DNA from: Acidiferrobacterales bacterium
GTDB lineage: Bacteria > Pseudomonadota > Gammaproteobacteria > Acidiferrobacterales > SZUA-150
DNA length: 64,000 nt
NCBI GenBank assembly: GCA_947258385.1
Contig: CAMYII010000040.1
Location: forward strand, 130,946-194,945
Direction: 5' to 3'
This document shows, in pieces, positions 19,656 through 28,540 of the stretch. The notes under the pieces are model-generated. The model made no database searches. It saw only the letters and a list, made by a program, of their open reading frames with translations, and had not been told where the DNA came from. A program made the translations under genes and the position numbers. How positions within the stretch are numbered: position 1 is the first letter of the stretch; every line of letters begins with the position of its first letter.

Positions 19656-20021
19656 TTAAAGGGGTGGAGCACGCAGAGGTGGTCGGAAAAATAACAGGTA
19701 ATGTCGTGGGCGTTTTTTACGGATACCCAACCAGACATGTGATTTTGAAAGGGAGATTGAGAAAAGCGTAAGAATGACAAGAACAAAGAGATCGAGCGAA
19801 GGCAGCTGCTTGACTAATGTCTCCAGGAAACCTGGGCCGGCTTCGCCTTCATGCTCGGTGGTCAAATGGTCGGCATGCATACTGCCCAGCACATGTGCAT
19901 GAGACCCGTGTTCGTCGTCACCCTCAGCAGAATGAAAATGCATGGAAAAGGATTGAACACAGAACGTCATCAGCAGAATACTGATGATAAGGCTCTTGTT
20001 CTTGTGGCCGTGTAACCGCAA
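19656..20021 (-). CDS. small His-rich membrane protein heading the metal-efflux operon
   Basis: TTG start preceded by AAAGGAG. The 121-residue product has an N-terminal hydrophobic signal/anchor (ISILLMTFCVQSF), a His-rich periplasmic stretch (HFHSAEGDDEHGSHAHV and more His beyond), a second transmembrane helix near residues 76-95, and a basic Pro-rich tail. Small His-rich proteins of this shape commonly precede czcCBA-like operons and are thought to bind or sense metal in the periplasm. It lies 123 bases upstream of the outer membrane factor gene on the same strand. Confidence 0.75.
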   Translation of the reverse strand: MRLHGHKNKSLIISILLMTFCVQSFSMHFHSAEGDDEHGSHAHVLGSMHADHLTTEHEGEAGPGFLETLVKQLPSLDLFVLVILTLFSISLSKSHVWLGIRKKRPRHYLLFFRPPLRAPPL

Positions 20022-20340
20022 CGGCGATCACTCCTTTGCTAATTGAAGTAGGCAATATTAATTCTATACGAAATATCGGTCCTTTTGGAAGCTTTTTTGA
20101 ATCCAGCGAATAACAGAGGACACCCATTAGTCGACCCTGAATCAAGGGGGAAGCCAATCTACCCCTACCGTTGCCGTCCAACGACCAGGTGTTGTTTGCC
20201 CACCTTAGCGTTGTTCGGGTCAAGCCCGTTTCCCCGTTTCTGGCTACGACCGATTTATCAGCGCAACCGGTGAGATGCCTACAGCCTCGGGCCGCAGACG
20301 GGCTCCCGTCCCCCCTGGCGAGTGCCGGCCCGCACCCGAG

Positions 20341-20532
20341 TCAGGACGCTTTGCTTTTGATACTGACGCGCTTGAGAAACTCCCACACCGGTACCGCCGC
20401 CAGTCCACCGACAACGCCGGCCAGATAGCTTGGCAAACGGGCAGTAAACGCTGCTTGCCAGAGCTGACCCACTATAAAGCTCGCCACCAGCACGACGATC
20501 ACGGTGACACCGACTCGCTGCCAAAAGCTCAT
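20341..20532 (-). CDS. small membrane protein, 63 residues
   Basis: ATG start with AGGAGA 7 bases upstream. The protein has one long or two short hydrophobic helices (residues about 8-24 and 34-50) and ends in a basic segment (KRVSIKSK). No family recognised. It stands alone between the metal operon and a decayed gene. Confidence 0.6.
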   Translation of the reverse strand: MSFWQRVGVTVIVVLVASFIVGQLWQAAFTARLPSYLAGVVGGLAAVPVWEFLKRVSIKSKAS

Positions 20533-20631
20533 GGTTTATCTCCTAAAAATTGGTCTGGTCCGATGAATGATACCGCCATTACCGCCTTGAAGACACGTCC
20601 CCACCCCTGACGTTCAACCCGGGCCTGACAG

Positions 20632-20912
20632 CATGCTCCGCGGACGCTTGATTTATATCATGTCAGCAGTGAAGGCATCGATGGCGCTATTCCTTATGGT
20701 CACAACAATCCGGTCTCGACCGCGCGCGTCGAACCCTCCGCCACAGGCGGCGGCACCGGCTACATGGCGGCCTATCTGCCGCCCGGGGAATATACCGTGA
20801 TGGTGAACTGGACGATCCCGCACAGACTGACGGTGGCGTTGTGTTTTACGATATCGGTCGTGTCGCAGTGCCGTCGGGGGAAACCGTAATTTACGACTTC
20901 GCTACACCATAG
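20632..20912 (+). pseudogene. 3' remnant of a DUF4382-like secreted-protein gene, frameshifted
   Basis: One frame reads VSTARVEPSATGGGTGYM and AAYLPPGEYTVMVNW up to about 20810. The reading then continues in another frame as DDPAQTDGGVVFYDI and GRVAVPSGETVIYDFATP, ending at TAG 20910-20912. The pattern (LPPG-(E/D)-YTV, an Asp-rich turn, then V-x-V-x-S-G-(E/Q)-T-V-x-(Y/V)-D-F) resembles the C-terminus of DUF4382-type cell-surface proteins. An in-frame stop just before 20632 removes the rest of the gene. Decay looks real because both a shift and the loss of the 5' part are seen. Family assignment is tentative. Confidence 0.55.
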
Positions 20913-21043
20913 CGAATAGGCCAACGGGAATCAGCGAGCAACTGCTGCATCATTCACGGACGTTGTTCCCTGATCCCGATCAGCATCCGATCTATGCTAT
21001 CGACGGCCTCTCCCGCATACCGGACCCGCGGCCGGCCGTTTAG

Positions 21044-22066
21044 TTATCGCACGAGCACCTCGGCCGCCTTGTCGGCAATAATGGCATGAACGGCCTTGGT
21101 CGGATGGATACCATCCCAGAACAGATATTCATCGGGTGTCTTGCAGGCGAAGGGCGGTTGCCCCGGCATCACGCAGGCGTCGGTGACATTGCTCAGGCCG
21201 AATGCCGCCGGATCAGCGACGAATTGGCGCATTATGGCGAAGACATCGAGCCTGAGAATGTCAATTTCCGGCATCCCCTCCAAGGCATCCAAGACATCCG
21301 CCAGTCCCGGGATAGCAATGCCAGACGGAACGCAGGGCACCGGGGTACCAAAATTGTACAATGCCGAGAAGCACGTGGCCGCATCGGCGGCCCCGGGAAA
21401 CACCTGGTCGAGGATGTTCATCGCCGGTATCAGTCCCAGATCCGGTGCGTTCAGGATCAGGAATTTTCTGGCACCGGCTGAGTACAAGTAAAGAATGCTC
21501 TGATTCACCGACGCCACCGCATCGGTCATGACGCCGATGCTCGTCAGTCCCGAGGGGTCGACTGCCAGGGCCCTAACTGCATCGGGAACATCGTTGCCGC
21601 CAATGAAGATCACGTACAGCGCGTCCGGCGGCGCGACGTATCGCTCATCCGCGAGAAAGGCCGCGACCTGTTCGGAAAGATGGATATTGTCGACGTCTAC
21701 CGCCTCCCTTGCCCGCGCGCCCGCGTACGCATAATTGCTTGCCTTGCCCTGACTGCCGAAGGCGGGGCGTACATCGCCACCGAAACCCAAGGGCCTGGCC
21801 ATTTGTTCGATCCAGGTCGCGCCGTTACTGTGGTGCAAACCGCCACGCGCGTAAGGCCCCTCAGGCACCAGCAAGGGATCCAGCAGATCATAAGGTGGCA
21901 CATTAACCAGCCCGGTGACAGCATACTTGTTGCCCGGGTCGGAAAGACTGTCACCGAAGATGATGATCCTGTCAAAGGCGTTCTGTGCGTCGACCCGTAC
22001 TGGAAACAAAACAACCATTAACAATATGACAGGCAAAAAAGATTGGATTACAGATAGTCTCCTCAT
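21044..22066 (-). CDS. secreted GDSL-family (SGNH) esterase/lipase
   Basis: The start is set at ATG 22066, preceded by GGGGGGAC. The 340-residue product has a Sec signal peptide ending near VDAQN. SGNH blocks are present: FGDSLSD with the nucleophile Ser (block I), a Gly-containing segment (ASNYAYAGA, block II), IGGNDV (block III) and DGIHPT with the catalytic Asp and His (block V). The family hydrolyses esters, often lipids or acylated polysaccharides. It has no autotransporter domain, so it is periplasmic or released. Confidence 0.88.
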   Translation of the reverse strand: MRRLSVIQSFLPVILLMVVLFPVRVDAQNAFDRIIIFGDSLSDPGNKYAVTGLVNVPPYDLLDPLLVPEGPYARGGLHHSNGATWIEQMARPLGFGGDVRPAFGSQGKASNYAYAGARAREAVDVDNIHLSEQVAAFLADERYVAPPDALYVIFIGGNDVPDAVRALAVDPSGLTSIGVMTDAVASVNQSILYLYSAGARKFLILNAPDLGLIPAMNILDQVFPGAADAATCFSALYNFGTPVPCVPSGIAIPGLADVLDALEGMPEIDILRLDVFAIMRQFVADPAAFGLSNVTDACVMPGQPPFACKTPDEYLFWDGIHPTKAVHAIIADKAAEVLVR

Positions 22067-22148
22067 TTTACGTCCCCCCAATTCTTGGCTGTATTAGCGT
22101 GGAGTTCGCACTCACTGGACGAGCCGGGCACCCCGTTGACCGGCAACT

Positions 22149-22193
22149 GCCCTTGTCGGTTTATTATTGTCTATTGAAACAATAGACAAGGGC
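22149..22193. other. nested inverted repeats upstream of the esterase gene
   Basis: TTGTCTATTG (22167-22176) and CAATAGACAA (22180-22189) make a perfect 10-bp stem with loop AAA. The same right arm belongs to a second possible pairing: GCCCTTGTC (22149-22157) with GACAAGGGC (22185-22193). The two structures exclude each other in part. The site is about 85 bases upstream of the esterase start codon, in its likely leader or promoter. Confidence 0.55.
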
Positions 22194-22364
22194 CAGTGTT
22201 AATTGTTCTCAAATTCACGGATTGTGATCGGCCGGTCAGAATATGTGAGACATCACAATGACTTAGCACCCGTTTCTCATCACATGCAGTTACAATGACT
22301 TGTATCTCGCCACACGCCATACCCCTGGGCTAAGGCCATTCATCCCGGTTTGCGTCCTGGCGGC

Positions 22365-23627
22365 TCAGGCACCTACCGGTGCAGGGACTCTCACCGGTTT
22401 TTCCAAGGCGGCGATGATGCCCACGGCGACGAAACACATGGCACCGCAAATGGTGAAGGCCAGCGGGTAGTTGTTCAGGTCCCCGAGCTCGCCGCCGAGC
22501 ACCGGCCCGATAATCCCCCCGATGCCGTAGGCAAGAAACACCCAGCCGTAGTTCTGGCCGATGTGTTTGGCGCCGAAGGTGTCCGCCGTCACCGTGGGGA
22601 ACAGGGCGAAGTTTCCCCCGAAGTTAAAACCGATGATGGTCGCCCCCAGGTAGAGCAGATACTCCTGTCCGGCCATCCACTGAAAGAGAATGACCACCGC
22701 GCCCTGGCTCGCCATCATAATAATAATGGAGACCTTGCGCCCGATGCGGTCGCTCAGTGCGCCCCAGGCGATGCGCCCGATGCCATTGGCCAGGGAGAAG
22801 AACACGGCCATCGCCGTTCCCGCGACGGCGCTGGCCGCGGCACGGTCCATACCGGTTTCCATCAGCGCCTGCATGGGGAAGAGCTTCATCAAGCCTATGG
22901 TCATGAGTCCGGCGCTGGCGCTGACGGCAAAAGTCATGAGGATCAAGTAGAACTGGATCGTTCTCAACATCTCGCCACTGGTAAACGCGTCGTCGATGCC
23001 TGCCTGTCCTGCCGCACGGGGAGGCACATAGCCCTCGGGCAGCCAGTCCTCCGGCGGGAAGACCATCCACAGACCGCCAACGCCCACGGCAACGAGGAAT
23101 GCAACGCCATAAATCATGAAGGTGGCATCCAGGCCCCAGCCCTCGATCAGGTGCCCCCAGGCGCCCGCCAACTTCACCCACAACATGGCACCGAAGCCGA
23201 AGCCGGCCACCGCCAGACCCGTGATGAACCCTTTCTTGTCCGGAAACCAGCGCATCCCCACCGCGATCGGGACGACATAGGCCAATCCGATACCGGTGCC
23301 GCCGATCACGCCCACGCCCAGAAACACCGGCCAAAAACCGGTGCCGCCGAGCAGCCCGGCGAACAGATAGCCCGCGCCGAGCACGACCCCGCCCGCAATC
23401 GCGAGCTTCCTCGGTCCGAACCGCGGCATGATCCGCCCGGCGAGTATCATCACCAGGGCGAAGGAGACCAGGCCGGCGGTAAACACGTATTGAGTCTGCG
23501 CGACGCTCCAGCCGCTGTCCTTCAGCGGTGAGGTAAACACAGACCAGGCGTAAATGGCTCCGAGACAAAGCTGAATCAGGACCGCGCCAAAGATCACCCA
23601 ACGCCTGTCCATGGTTCTAGTTTTCAT
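22365..23627 (-). CDS. MFS transporter, oxalate/formate antiporter-like family
   Basis: The start is at ATG 23627 with AAAGGA upstream; the longer frame runs into the MITE-like element. The 420-residue product has twelve transmembrane helices. MFS features include a signature loop (RIMPRFGPRK) between helices 2 and 3 and a related loop DRIGRK in the second half. The N-terminal phrase LIQLCLGAIYAWSVF is typical of the OFA family, which exchanges small organic anions such as oxalate, formate or monocarboxylates. Substrate is not readable. No catabolic genes are adjacent. Confidence 0.88.
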   Translation of the reverse strand: MKTRTMDRRWVIFGAVLIQLCLGAIYAWSVFTSPLKDSGWSVAQTQYVFTAGLVSFALVMILAGRIMPRFGPRKLAIAGGVVLGAGYLFAGLLGGTGFWPVFLGVGVIGGTGIGLAYVVPIAVGMRWFPDKKGFITGLAVAGFGFGAMLWVKLAGAWGHLIEGWGLDATFMIYGVAFLVAVGVGGLWMVFPPEDWLPEGYVPPRAAGQAGIDDAFTSGEMLRTIQFYLILMTFAVSASAGLMTIGLMKLFPMQALMETGMDRAAASAVAGTAMAVFFSLANGIGRIAWGALSDRIGRKVSIIIMMASQGAVVILFQWMAGQEYLLYLGATIIGFNFGGNFALFPTVTADTFGAKHIGQNYGWVFLAYGIGGIIGPVLGGELGDLNNYPLAFTICGAMCFVAVGIIAALEKPVRVPAPVGA

Positions 23628-23678
23628 TGAATATCCTTTCCTGTTTCCAGTTGACGGCCTTTCTCTTTTATATATTAA

Positions 23679-23869
23679 GGAAGCTCTGATTAAGTCAAAG
23701 CATCCTGCGGTCCAGGGAGGGACCGTGATTTTTCGAACACGTAAGTGTTTGGGCGCGGCCGCTCTCGACCATCCCTGGCCGTCGTGGCATTCGTGCGTCC
23801 TGCACAGCAGAGCTGCGCCGCGCCGAAGCAATCTGAATAAGTCCATGGATGGACTTATTCAGAGGTTCC
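23679..23869. mobile_element. MITE-like element, 191 bp, flanked by TTAA
   Basis: The ends are imperfect terminal inverted repeats: GGAAGCTCTGATTAAGTC on the left, and GGAACCTCTGAATAAGTC when the right end is read on the other strand (16 of 18 identical). TTAA directly flanks both ends (23675-23678 and 23870-23873), as a target duplication would. Near the right end is a perfect 14-bp inverted repeat with a 2-base loop (23833-23862). No transposase is encoded, so it would need a partner in trans. It lies about 50 bases upstream of the MFS start codon and may affect that promoter. Confidence 0.6.
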
Positions 23870-23873
23870 TTAA

Positions 23874-24316
23874 GTATCGCATAAGACGGCGAAATGACTA
23901 CCGCAGCTCACATATCTGTCCCGAATGCGCTCTCGCTGTGCTCGGCTTGGTGTCTTGCCCGGTCCACGGTATCCACGAACACCTCTCTCCGCGCACCGAT
24001 AGAAACAACCGTTACCGGGACATTGCAAAAATCATGCACGGCCCGCGGGAAGAACCCACAGCCTGCGCATGCCTCGCCGAAAGAGCCTCAGAATTCCGCG
24101 ACTTACCGATTCCGACAGCGGAAATCAGCTCCCCCATCAAACAGCCCCCGCTATCTTGAGCACCAGCAGTGCACAAGGAGGCATTGCATTGCCCACCACT
24201 GGTGCGAACGTGGCCCGGAGGCATCGTGGAAGAAGCCTGCACGGATTGATTTAAAGAGAGGGCCGTAGCGTCAGGAAAAAGAAAACTCAGGATTGAACCC
24301 CGCTTTTATTGGCTGA
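23874..24316. other. intergenic region, no supported gene
   Basis: About 440 bases between the MITE-like element and the zntB-like gene. Short ORFs on both strands lack ribosome sites and recognisable motifs. Confidence 0.45.
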
Positions 24317-25291
24317 TCAGAACCACTTTCTCCACTTGAACAACACGAACTGGAGCCCAACCACCAGAACCAGCATCACAATAAAAAGGATAAAGGCATT
24401 CTGGTTCTCGGCACCGGGTATGCCGCCAACATTGATGCCAAGCAGCCCGGTGAGAAAACCCAAGGGTAGAAACAGCGCCGCGACGATAGACAGCACGTAC
24501 ATCCGCCGGTCCATCTGCTCGGACAGGCGGCCCATTAGCTCCTCCTGCGTCACCGAAGCCCGTTCCCGTGCCGCATCCAGGTCCTCGATATAACGGATGT
24601 TGCGGTCCGCCGCTTCGCGCAGCCGCATCCGGTCCGCGTCGCTCAACCACGGCAGCCGTTCATTGACAAGCCGGGCCAGTGCGTCGCGTTGCGGCGCGAG
24701 ATAACGCCTCAGCCCAATCGCTTCCCTTCGGACATCCGCGATCTCGGCGCGGAGATAATGGCTTTGCGCCGTGAGCACGCGGTCCTCGAGCTGGTCCACC
24801 TTGTCGTCCACGTCGTCGATCACATCGGACATCTGGCCGACCAGGTGGTCCGCCACCACCGCAAAATAGTCCCCGACATCGCGCGGGCCCTTGCCCGCGT
24901 CCAGCAGCTCGGCAATATGCCCGGCAGTAAGCAAGCGGCGGCGGCGCGTGCTGATAATACGTTGCCCATCGGTCCAGATACGCATGGCGACCATGTCTTC
25001 CGGATCGGCCTCAGGATTCAGGTTCACCCCTCGCAAGGTCAGCAGCAACCCCTCGTTGAGCAACATCGCCCGGGGTCGAGTCTCTTCCGCCGAGAGCGAA
25101 GCGCTAACGATTTCGTCGAGCCCGGCCCCCTGTTCCAACCAGCGTTGAGATGCGGCTTGCGTGTAGTCCAAGTGCACCCACAGCACCCCCCGCTCCGGTT
25201 GCCAGGAACGGATCCCGTCCCAGCCGGTACGACTCCCCCCGCCCTTGCCGTCCAAGAGATAGGCACTCAACAGACCGTCGTTGGATGACAT
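24317..25291 (-). CDS. zntB: ZntB-like CorA-family divalent metal transporter
   Basis: 324 residues, typical length. A long cytoplasmic domain with a coiled, charged helix (residues about 150-260) is followed by two C-terminal transmembrane helices. The selectivity loop reads LLGINVGGIPG, the GIN/GVN-type variant of the CorA GMN motif found in ZntB, and the C-terminus is basic (KWRKWF). ZntB is reported to move zinc, probably with protons. Metal transport fits with the efflux operon upstream, though the genes are not linked. Confidence 0.88.
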   Translation of the reverse strand: MSSNDGLLSAYLLDGKGGGSRTGWDGIRSWQPERGVLWVHLDYTQAASQRWLEQGAGLDEIVSASLSAEETRPRAMLLNEGLLLTLRGVNLNPEADPEDMVAMRIWTDGQRIISTRRRRLLTAGHIAELLDAGKGPRDVGDYFAVVADHLVGQMSDVIDDVDDKVDQLEDRVLTAQSHYLRAEIADVRREAIGLRRYLAPQRDALARLVNERLPWLSDADRMRLREAADRNIRYIEDLDAARERASVTQEELMGRLSEQMDRRMYVLSIVAALFLPLGFLTGLLGINVGGIPGAENQNAFILFIVMLVLVVGLQFVLFKWRKWF

Positions 25292-25439
25292 CGGCTAACT
25301 CCGTACGCACATGCCGGACGATCCGCCCGGCAACCCTTCGCCTGAGCGAAGAAAAGGATTGAATGGATCCTGCTAAGGGGATATCTTGCTATGAAACGCG
25401 GACGAGGGGCAACCATTCATTGCCAAGTCGTAAAGACCC

Positions 25440-26738
25440 ATGGAGCTGATGACCGAATTCACGGCCTGGTTGCAGGGCCATGTCACTTATATCCGCTCCC
25501 CCGCCTTCTGGCTTCAGATGGCGGTGCTCCTGGTCGCCGCCGGCATTGCCTGGGCCGTTCACCGGGCCTGGGTGCGACACAGCCTGACTCTGCTCGAAAC
25601 CCAGGAAAAGCGCTTCAAGCAGCTCGGCCTCAAAACCACCACCCGCATCGTGTTCCCGCTGAGCATGCTACTGGTGGTCAGCCTGGTCAGCTCAGCGATG
25701 AAGGCCACCGGGCTCGATCATGCACTGCTGCGCCTGGCCATCCCGCTGCTGGTCTCGCTCGCCGCCATCCGGTTTATCGTTTATGTCCTGCGCAAGGCCT
25801 TTCGGCCTTCACCGATGCTCAAGGCCTGGGAAAACGCCATCAGCATCGGCATCTGGGTCGTGGTCGCCTTGCACCTGCTCGGCTGGCTGTCCGGCCTGCT
25901 CAAATATCTCGACGGCCTGTCCTTTATCCTGGGCACGCTACGGGTGTCGCTGCTCTCGGTACTGGGGCTGATTCTTTCCGTCGGTGTGTTCCTGATCGTC
26001 GCCATCTGGGTGGCCGCCTTTGTCGACCGGCGGATCGCCGAGAGCCGCTACATGGACAGGAACATGCAGATCATCCTGTCCAAGATCACCAAGCCGGTAC
26101 TTATCGTCCTGGCCGTGATCATCGCCCTGGATGCGGTCGGTATCGATCTGACGGCCTTCGCCGTGTTCGGGGGCGCGCTGGGCGTGGGGCTCGGTTTCGG
26201 CCTGCAGCGCATCGCCAGCAACTTCATCAGCGGATTTATTCTCATCTTCGACAGATCCATCAAACCCGGTGATGTCATCAGCCTGGGTGAGAGCTTCGGC
26301 TGGGTGGAGGCGCTGCACGCACGCTATGTGGTCATCCGCGACCGGGACGGGGTAGAGAACCTGATCCCCAACGAAAACCTCATCACTTCCCAGGTCATCA
26401 ACTGGAGCTACAGCGACCGCAACATACGCCTGAAACTGCCCGTACAGATCAGCTACCAGGACGACCCGGAAAAAGCGATCGCACTGATGGTCGGGGCAGC
26501 CAATGCCAGTCCCAGGGTACTGGCGGACCCCCAACCCGTCGCCCGCTTAATGGAGTTCGGCGACAGCGGGATCACGCTGGAGCTGCGCATCTGGATCAAC
26601 GATCCGGAGAACGGCCTCAGTAATGTGAGGACCGATATCTATCTCGCCGTCTGGAAGGCCTTCAAGCGCGAAGGCATTACCATCCCCTTCCCGCAGCGGG
26701 ATCTTCACCTGAAGTCGTCCAATATCCCCCTGACGTGA
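25440..26738 (+). CDS. MscS-family mechanosensitive ion channel
   Basis: 432 residues. Four or five transmembrane helices occupy residues 20-225. The pore helix region reads AVFGGALGVGLGFGLQRIASNF, followed by SGFILIFDRSIKPGDVI, the conserved MscS beta-domain entry. A C-terminal alpha/beta vestibule domain follows to about residue 430. Such channels release solutes on hypoosmotic shock. The start could equally be ATG 25449; both give the same helices. Confidence 0.93.
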   Translation: MELMTEFTAWLQGHVTYIRSPAFWLQMAVLLVAAGIAWAVHRAWVRHSLTLLETQEKRFKQLGLKTTTRIVFPLSMLLVVSLVSSAMKATGLDHALLRLAIPLLVSLAAIRFIVYVLRKAFRPSPMLKAWENAISIGIWVVVALHLLGWLSGLLKYLDGLSFILGTLRVSLLSVLGLILSVGVFLIVAIWVAAFVDRRIAESRYMDRNMQIILSKITKPVLIVLAVIIALDAVGIDLTAFAVFGGALGVGLGFGLQRIASNFISGFILIFDRSIKPGDVISLGESFGWVEALHARYVVIRDRDGVENLIPNENLITSQVINWSYSDRNIRLKLPVQISYQDDPEKAIALMVGAANASPRVLADPQPVARLMEFGDSGITLELRIWINDPENGLSNVRTDIYLAVWKAFKREGITIPFPQRDLHLKSSNIPLT

Positions 26739-26854
26739 CGCCTTCGGCCTCGTAGAGCCGTGGCCCGGCCGCGGCTGACGCTTTGACCCTTTGACTTCGT
26801 CGGTTCTGCGCGTATGCTCCTGCCCCCTGTTTTCTGATTCAATCGGAGGAGGTC

Positions 26855-27364
26855 ATGAAAAGACTGGAACACGCGCTGGAATCGGTTATTTTCAGCAGCC
26901 GCTGGCTGCTGGCCCCGTTTTTCGTGGGGCTGATCGTTGCCATCGGAGTCCTCGTGGTGAAGTTTTTCAAGCAGCTCGCGCTGCTCGTGCCGATGGTGGT
27001 CGACGGTTCCGAAAGCGAGATCATCGTGTCTATTCTTAGTCTGGTCGACGCCGCGCTTATCGCCAGCCTGCTGCTCATCATCACCTTGAGCGGTTATGAA
27101 AATTTCGTCTCTAAGATAAACGTCGGCGATCACGAAGATCGTCCGGCGTGGATGGGGAAGGTCGGCTTCTCGGACTTGAAGATAAAGCTGATCGGCGCGA
27201 TCGTGGCCATCTCGGCGGTCGAGCTGCTGAAAGCGTTCATCAACGTGCAGCAGCTGACGACCGAGCAGCTCGCATGGAAGGTCGGCATCCACCTCACCTT
27301 CGTCGTATCCGGCGTGCTGTTCGCCCTCACGGACCGCATCGCTGAAAGGAAGGGCGGCCACTGA
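26855..27364 (+). CDS. yqhA: YqhA/UPF0114-family membrane protein
   Basis: 169 residues with GGAGG just before the ATG. Three or four transmembrane helices and the family pattern ESVIFSSRWLLAPFF at the N-terminus and SGYENFVSKI in the middle identify UPF0114. Function unknown. It follows the MscS gene by 116 bases on the same strand and converges on the next gene. Confidence 0.92.
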   Translation: MKRLEHALESVIFSSRWLLAPFFVGLIVAIGVLVVKFFKQLALLVPMVVDGSESEIIVSILSLVDAALIASLLLIITLSGYENFVSKINVGDHEDRPAWMGKVGFSDLKIKLIGAIVAISAVELLKAFINVQQLTTEQLAWKVGIHLTFVVSGVLFALTDRIAERKGGH

Positions 27365-27371
27365 CCCGACG

Positions 27372-28343
27372 CTAGGCGCCCACACCCGACACCCAGAACG
27401 CATGTTCCTTGTCCAGGAATTCATCGTAGGGGAGGTAATGCGAACCGTCACAGGAAAACGTCAGGCCGACAATGCCGTTAAAAATATTCAGCGTGCCCGA
27501 ACGCAGATACAGCATCTCGTCCATGAAACGTAGTTGGCGCAGGCCCTGCAATATGGCGCCTATCCGGTCCGCCGGCGTCACCGCGTCCTTCGGATAGGAC
27601 CGGCGGGGATAGGCCAGGCACACATCCGGGTCAATCAATTCCTCGATGTCCAACAGCCGATAGCGATAGGGATCGTCGAATGTCCAGATCACCGCGCGGC
27701 TGCTGGAGAAATGCAGTATCACATGGAAAACCCCGTGATCCACCATAAGCTCTTCGACCACGCTGATCACGGTATCGAGGTGGCGGTCCATCACACTCTC
27801 GGCCCGGGTCTGGTGAAACACCGTGCCGCGAATCGACGGATCGCCCTTGATCTGCCGCCAGTAACGGGGCTCTTCATAGAGCTCGCGGGTCAAGGGCAGA
27901 TCCCGCAGGTCGAAATCCGCGCCGACGAATCCCAATGCCTGTCCTTGCGCGTCGCGCACGATCTGGATGGCGGTCAGCGAGGGGCGCCTCGCCCGCAGAC
28001 TGATGTAGGCATTGGACAGCAGAAAATCCTTGGAGGGCACCACCTCGCTCATGTAAGGCCGGTCGGATCGATCGCGCCCAAAATCCTTTTCCATCAGACC
28101 TTCGTGACTCACATTATCGCTCACCTGGACCGCATCGGTACCGAGTGCATACAGGAATCTACAATAGGGCATTCCGCGCAGGATCTCCGCCAGCGCCGCA
28201 TTGAGCCTTTCGCGCACACCCCACCCCCTGCTGCATGCCAGCGCCGCCCGCTGCAGCGGCTCGTGCAACATGCCGGCGAGCTCGTCGCGCTGACGCGCGA
28301 TGCTGTCCTGAAGCGTATCCTTCGGTGGTTTCATTTGTGTCAT
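27372..28343 (-). CDS. Cache/PDC-type sensor-domain protein without output domain
   Basis: About 323 residues from ATG 28343; TTG 28364 and ATG 28334 are also possible starts. No signal peptide or membrane helix is evident. Residues about 60-170 resemble a PDC/Cache ligand-binding fold (DRSDRPYM, then SLTAIQIVRDAQGQALGFVG and ADFDLRDLP), which in other proteins senses small molecules outside the cell. The C-terminal half is a conserved but unnamed region. A soluble cytoplasmic Cache protein with no kinase, cyclase or methyl-accepting part is unusual. Role unknown. Confidence 0.65.
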   Translation of the reverse strand: MTQMKPPKDTLQDSIARQRDELAGMLHEPLQRAALACSRGWGVRERLNAALAEILRGMPYCRFLYALGTDAVQVSDNVSHEGLMEKDFGRDRSDRPYMSEVVPSKDFLLSNAYISLRARRPSLTAIQIVRDAQGQALGFVGADFDLRDLPLTRELYEEPRYWRQIKGDPSIRGTVFHQTRAESVMDRHLDTVISVVEELMVDHGVFHVILHFSSSRAVIWTFDDPYRYRLLDIEELIDPDVCLAYPRRSYPKDAVTPADRIGAILQGLRQLRFMDEMLYLRSGTLNIFNGIVGLTFSCDGSHYLPYDEFLDKEHAFWVSGVGA

Positions 28344-28540
28344 CCATTTCAAGCCGGAAGACAATGCTCCAATCTTACCGGAAACCGTCCGCCCACCCCA
28401 CTGTTGGCATGGGTGGCCAACTTGGCGCTAAACCGTAGTTCGCCCGGTACAGCGCGCTAATGGCATCACTTCCGGCAATCCAGGACGTATCTTCCACGAT
28501 TTATCAATATTGCTGAAAGAAAGCTCGACGAAGCAAGCGC

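Noticed and set aside
22350-23531. Plus-strand ORF of 393 codons opposite the MFS gene
   Set aside because: Composition is His/Arg/Gly-biased antisense text; the minus strand encodes an obvious twelve-helix transporter.
23628-23846. N-terminal extension of the MFS protein
   Set aside because: The extra residues come from the MITE-like element and a ribosome site precedes ATG 23627.
25391-26272. Overlapping frame inside the MscS gene
   Set aside because: Out-of-frame shadow of a clear membrane channel gene.
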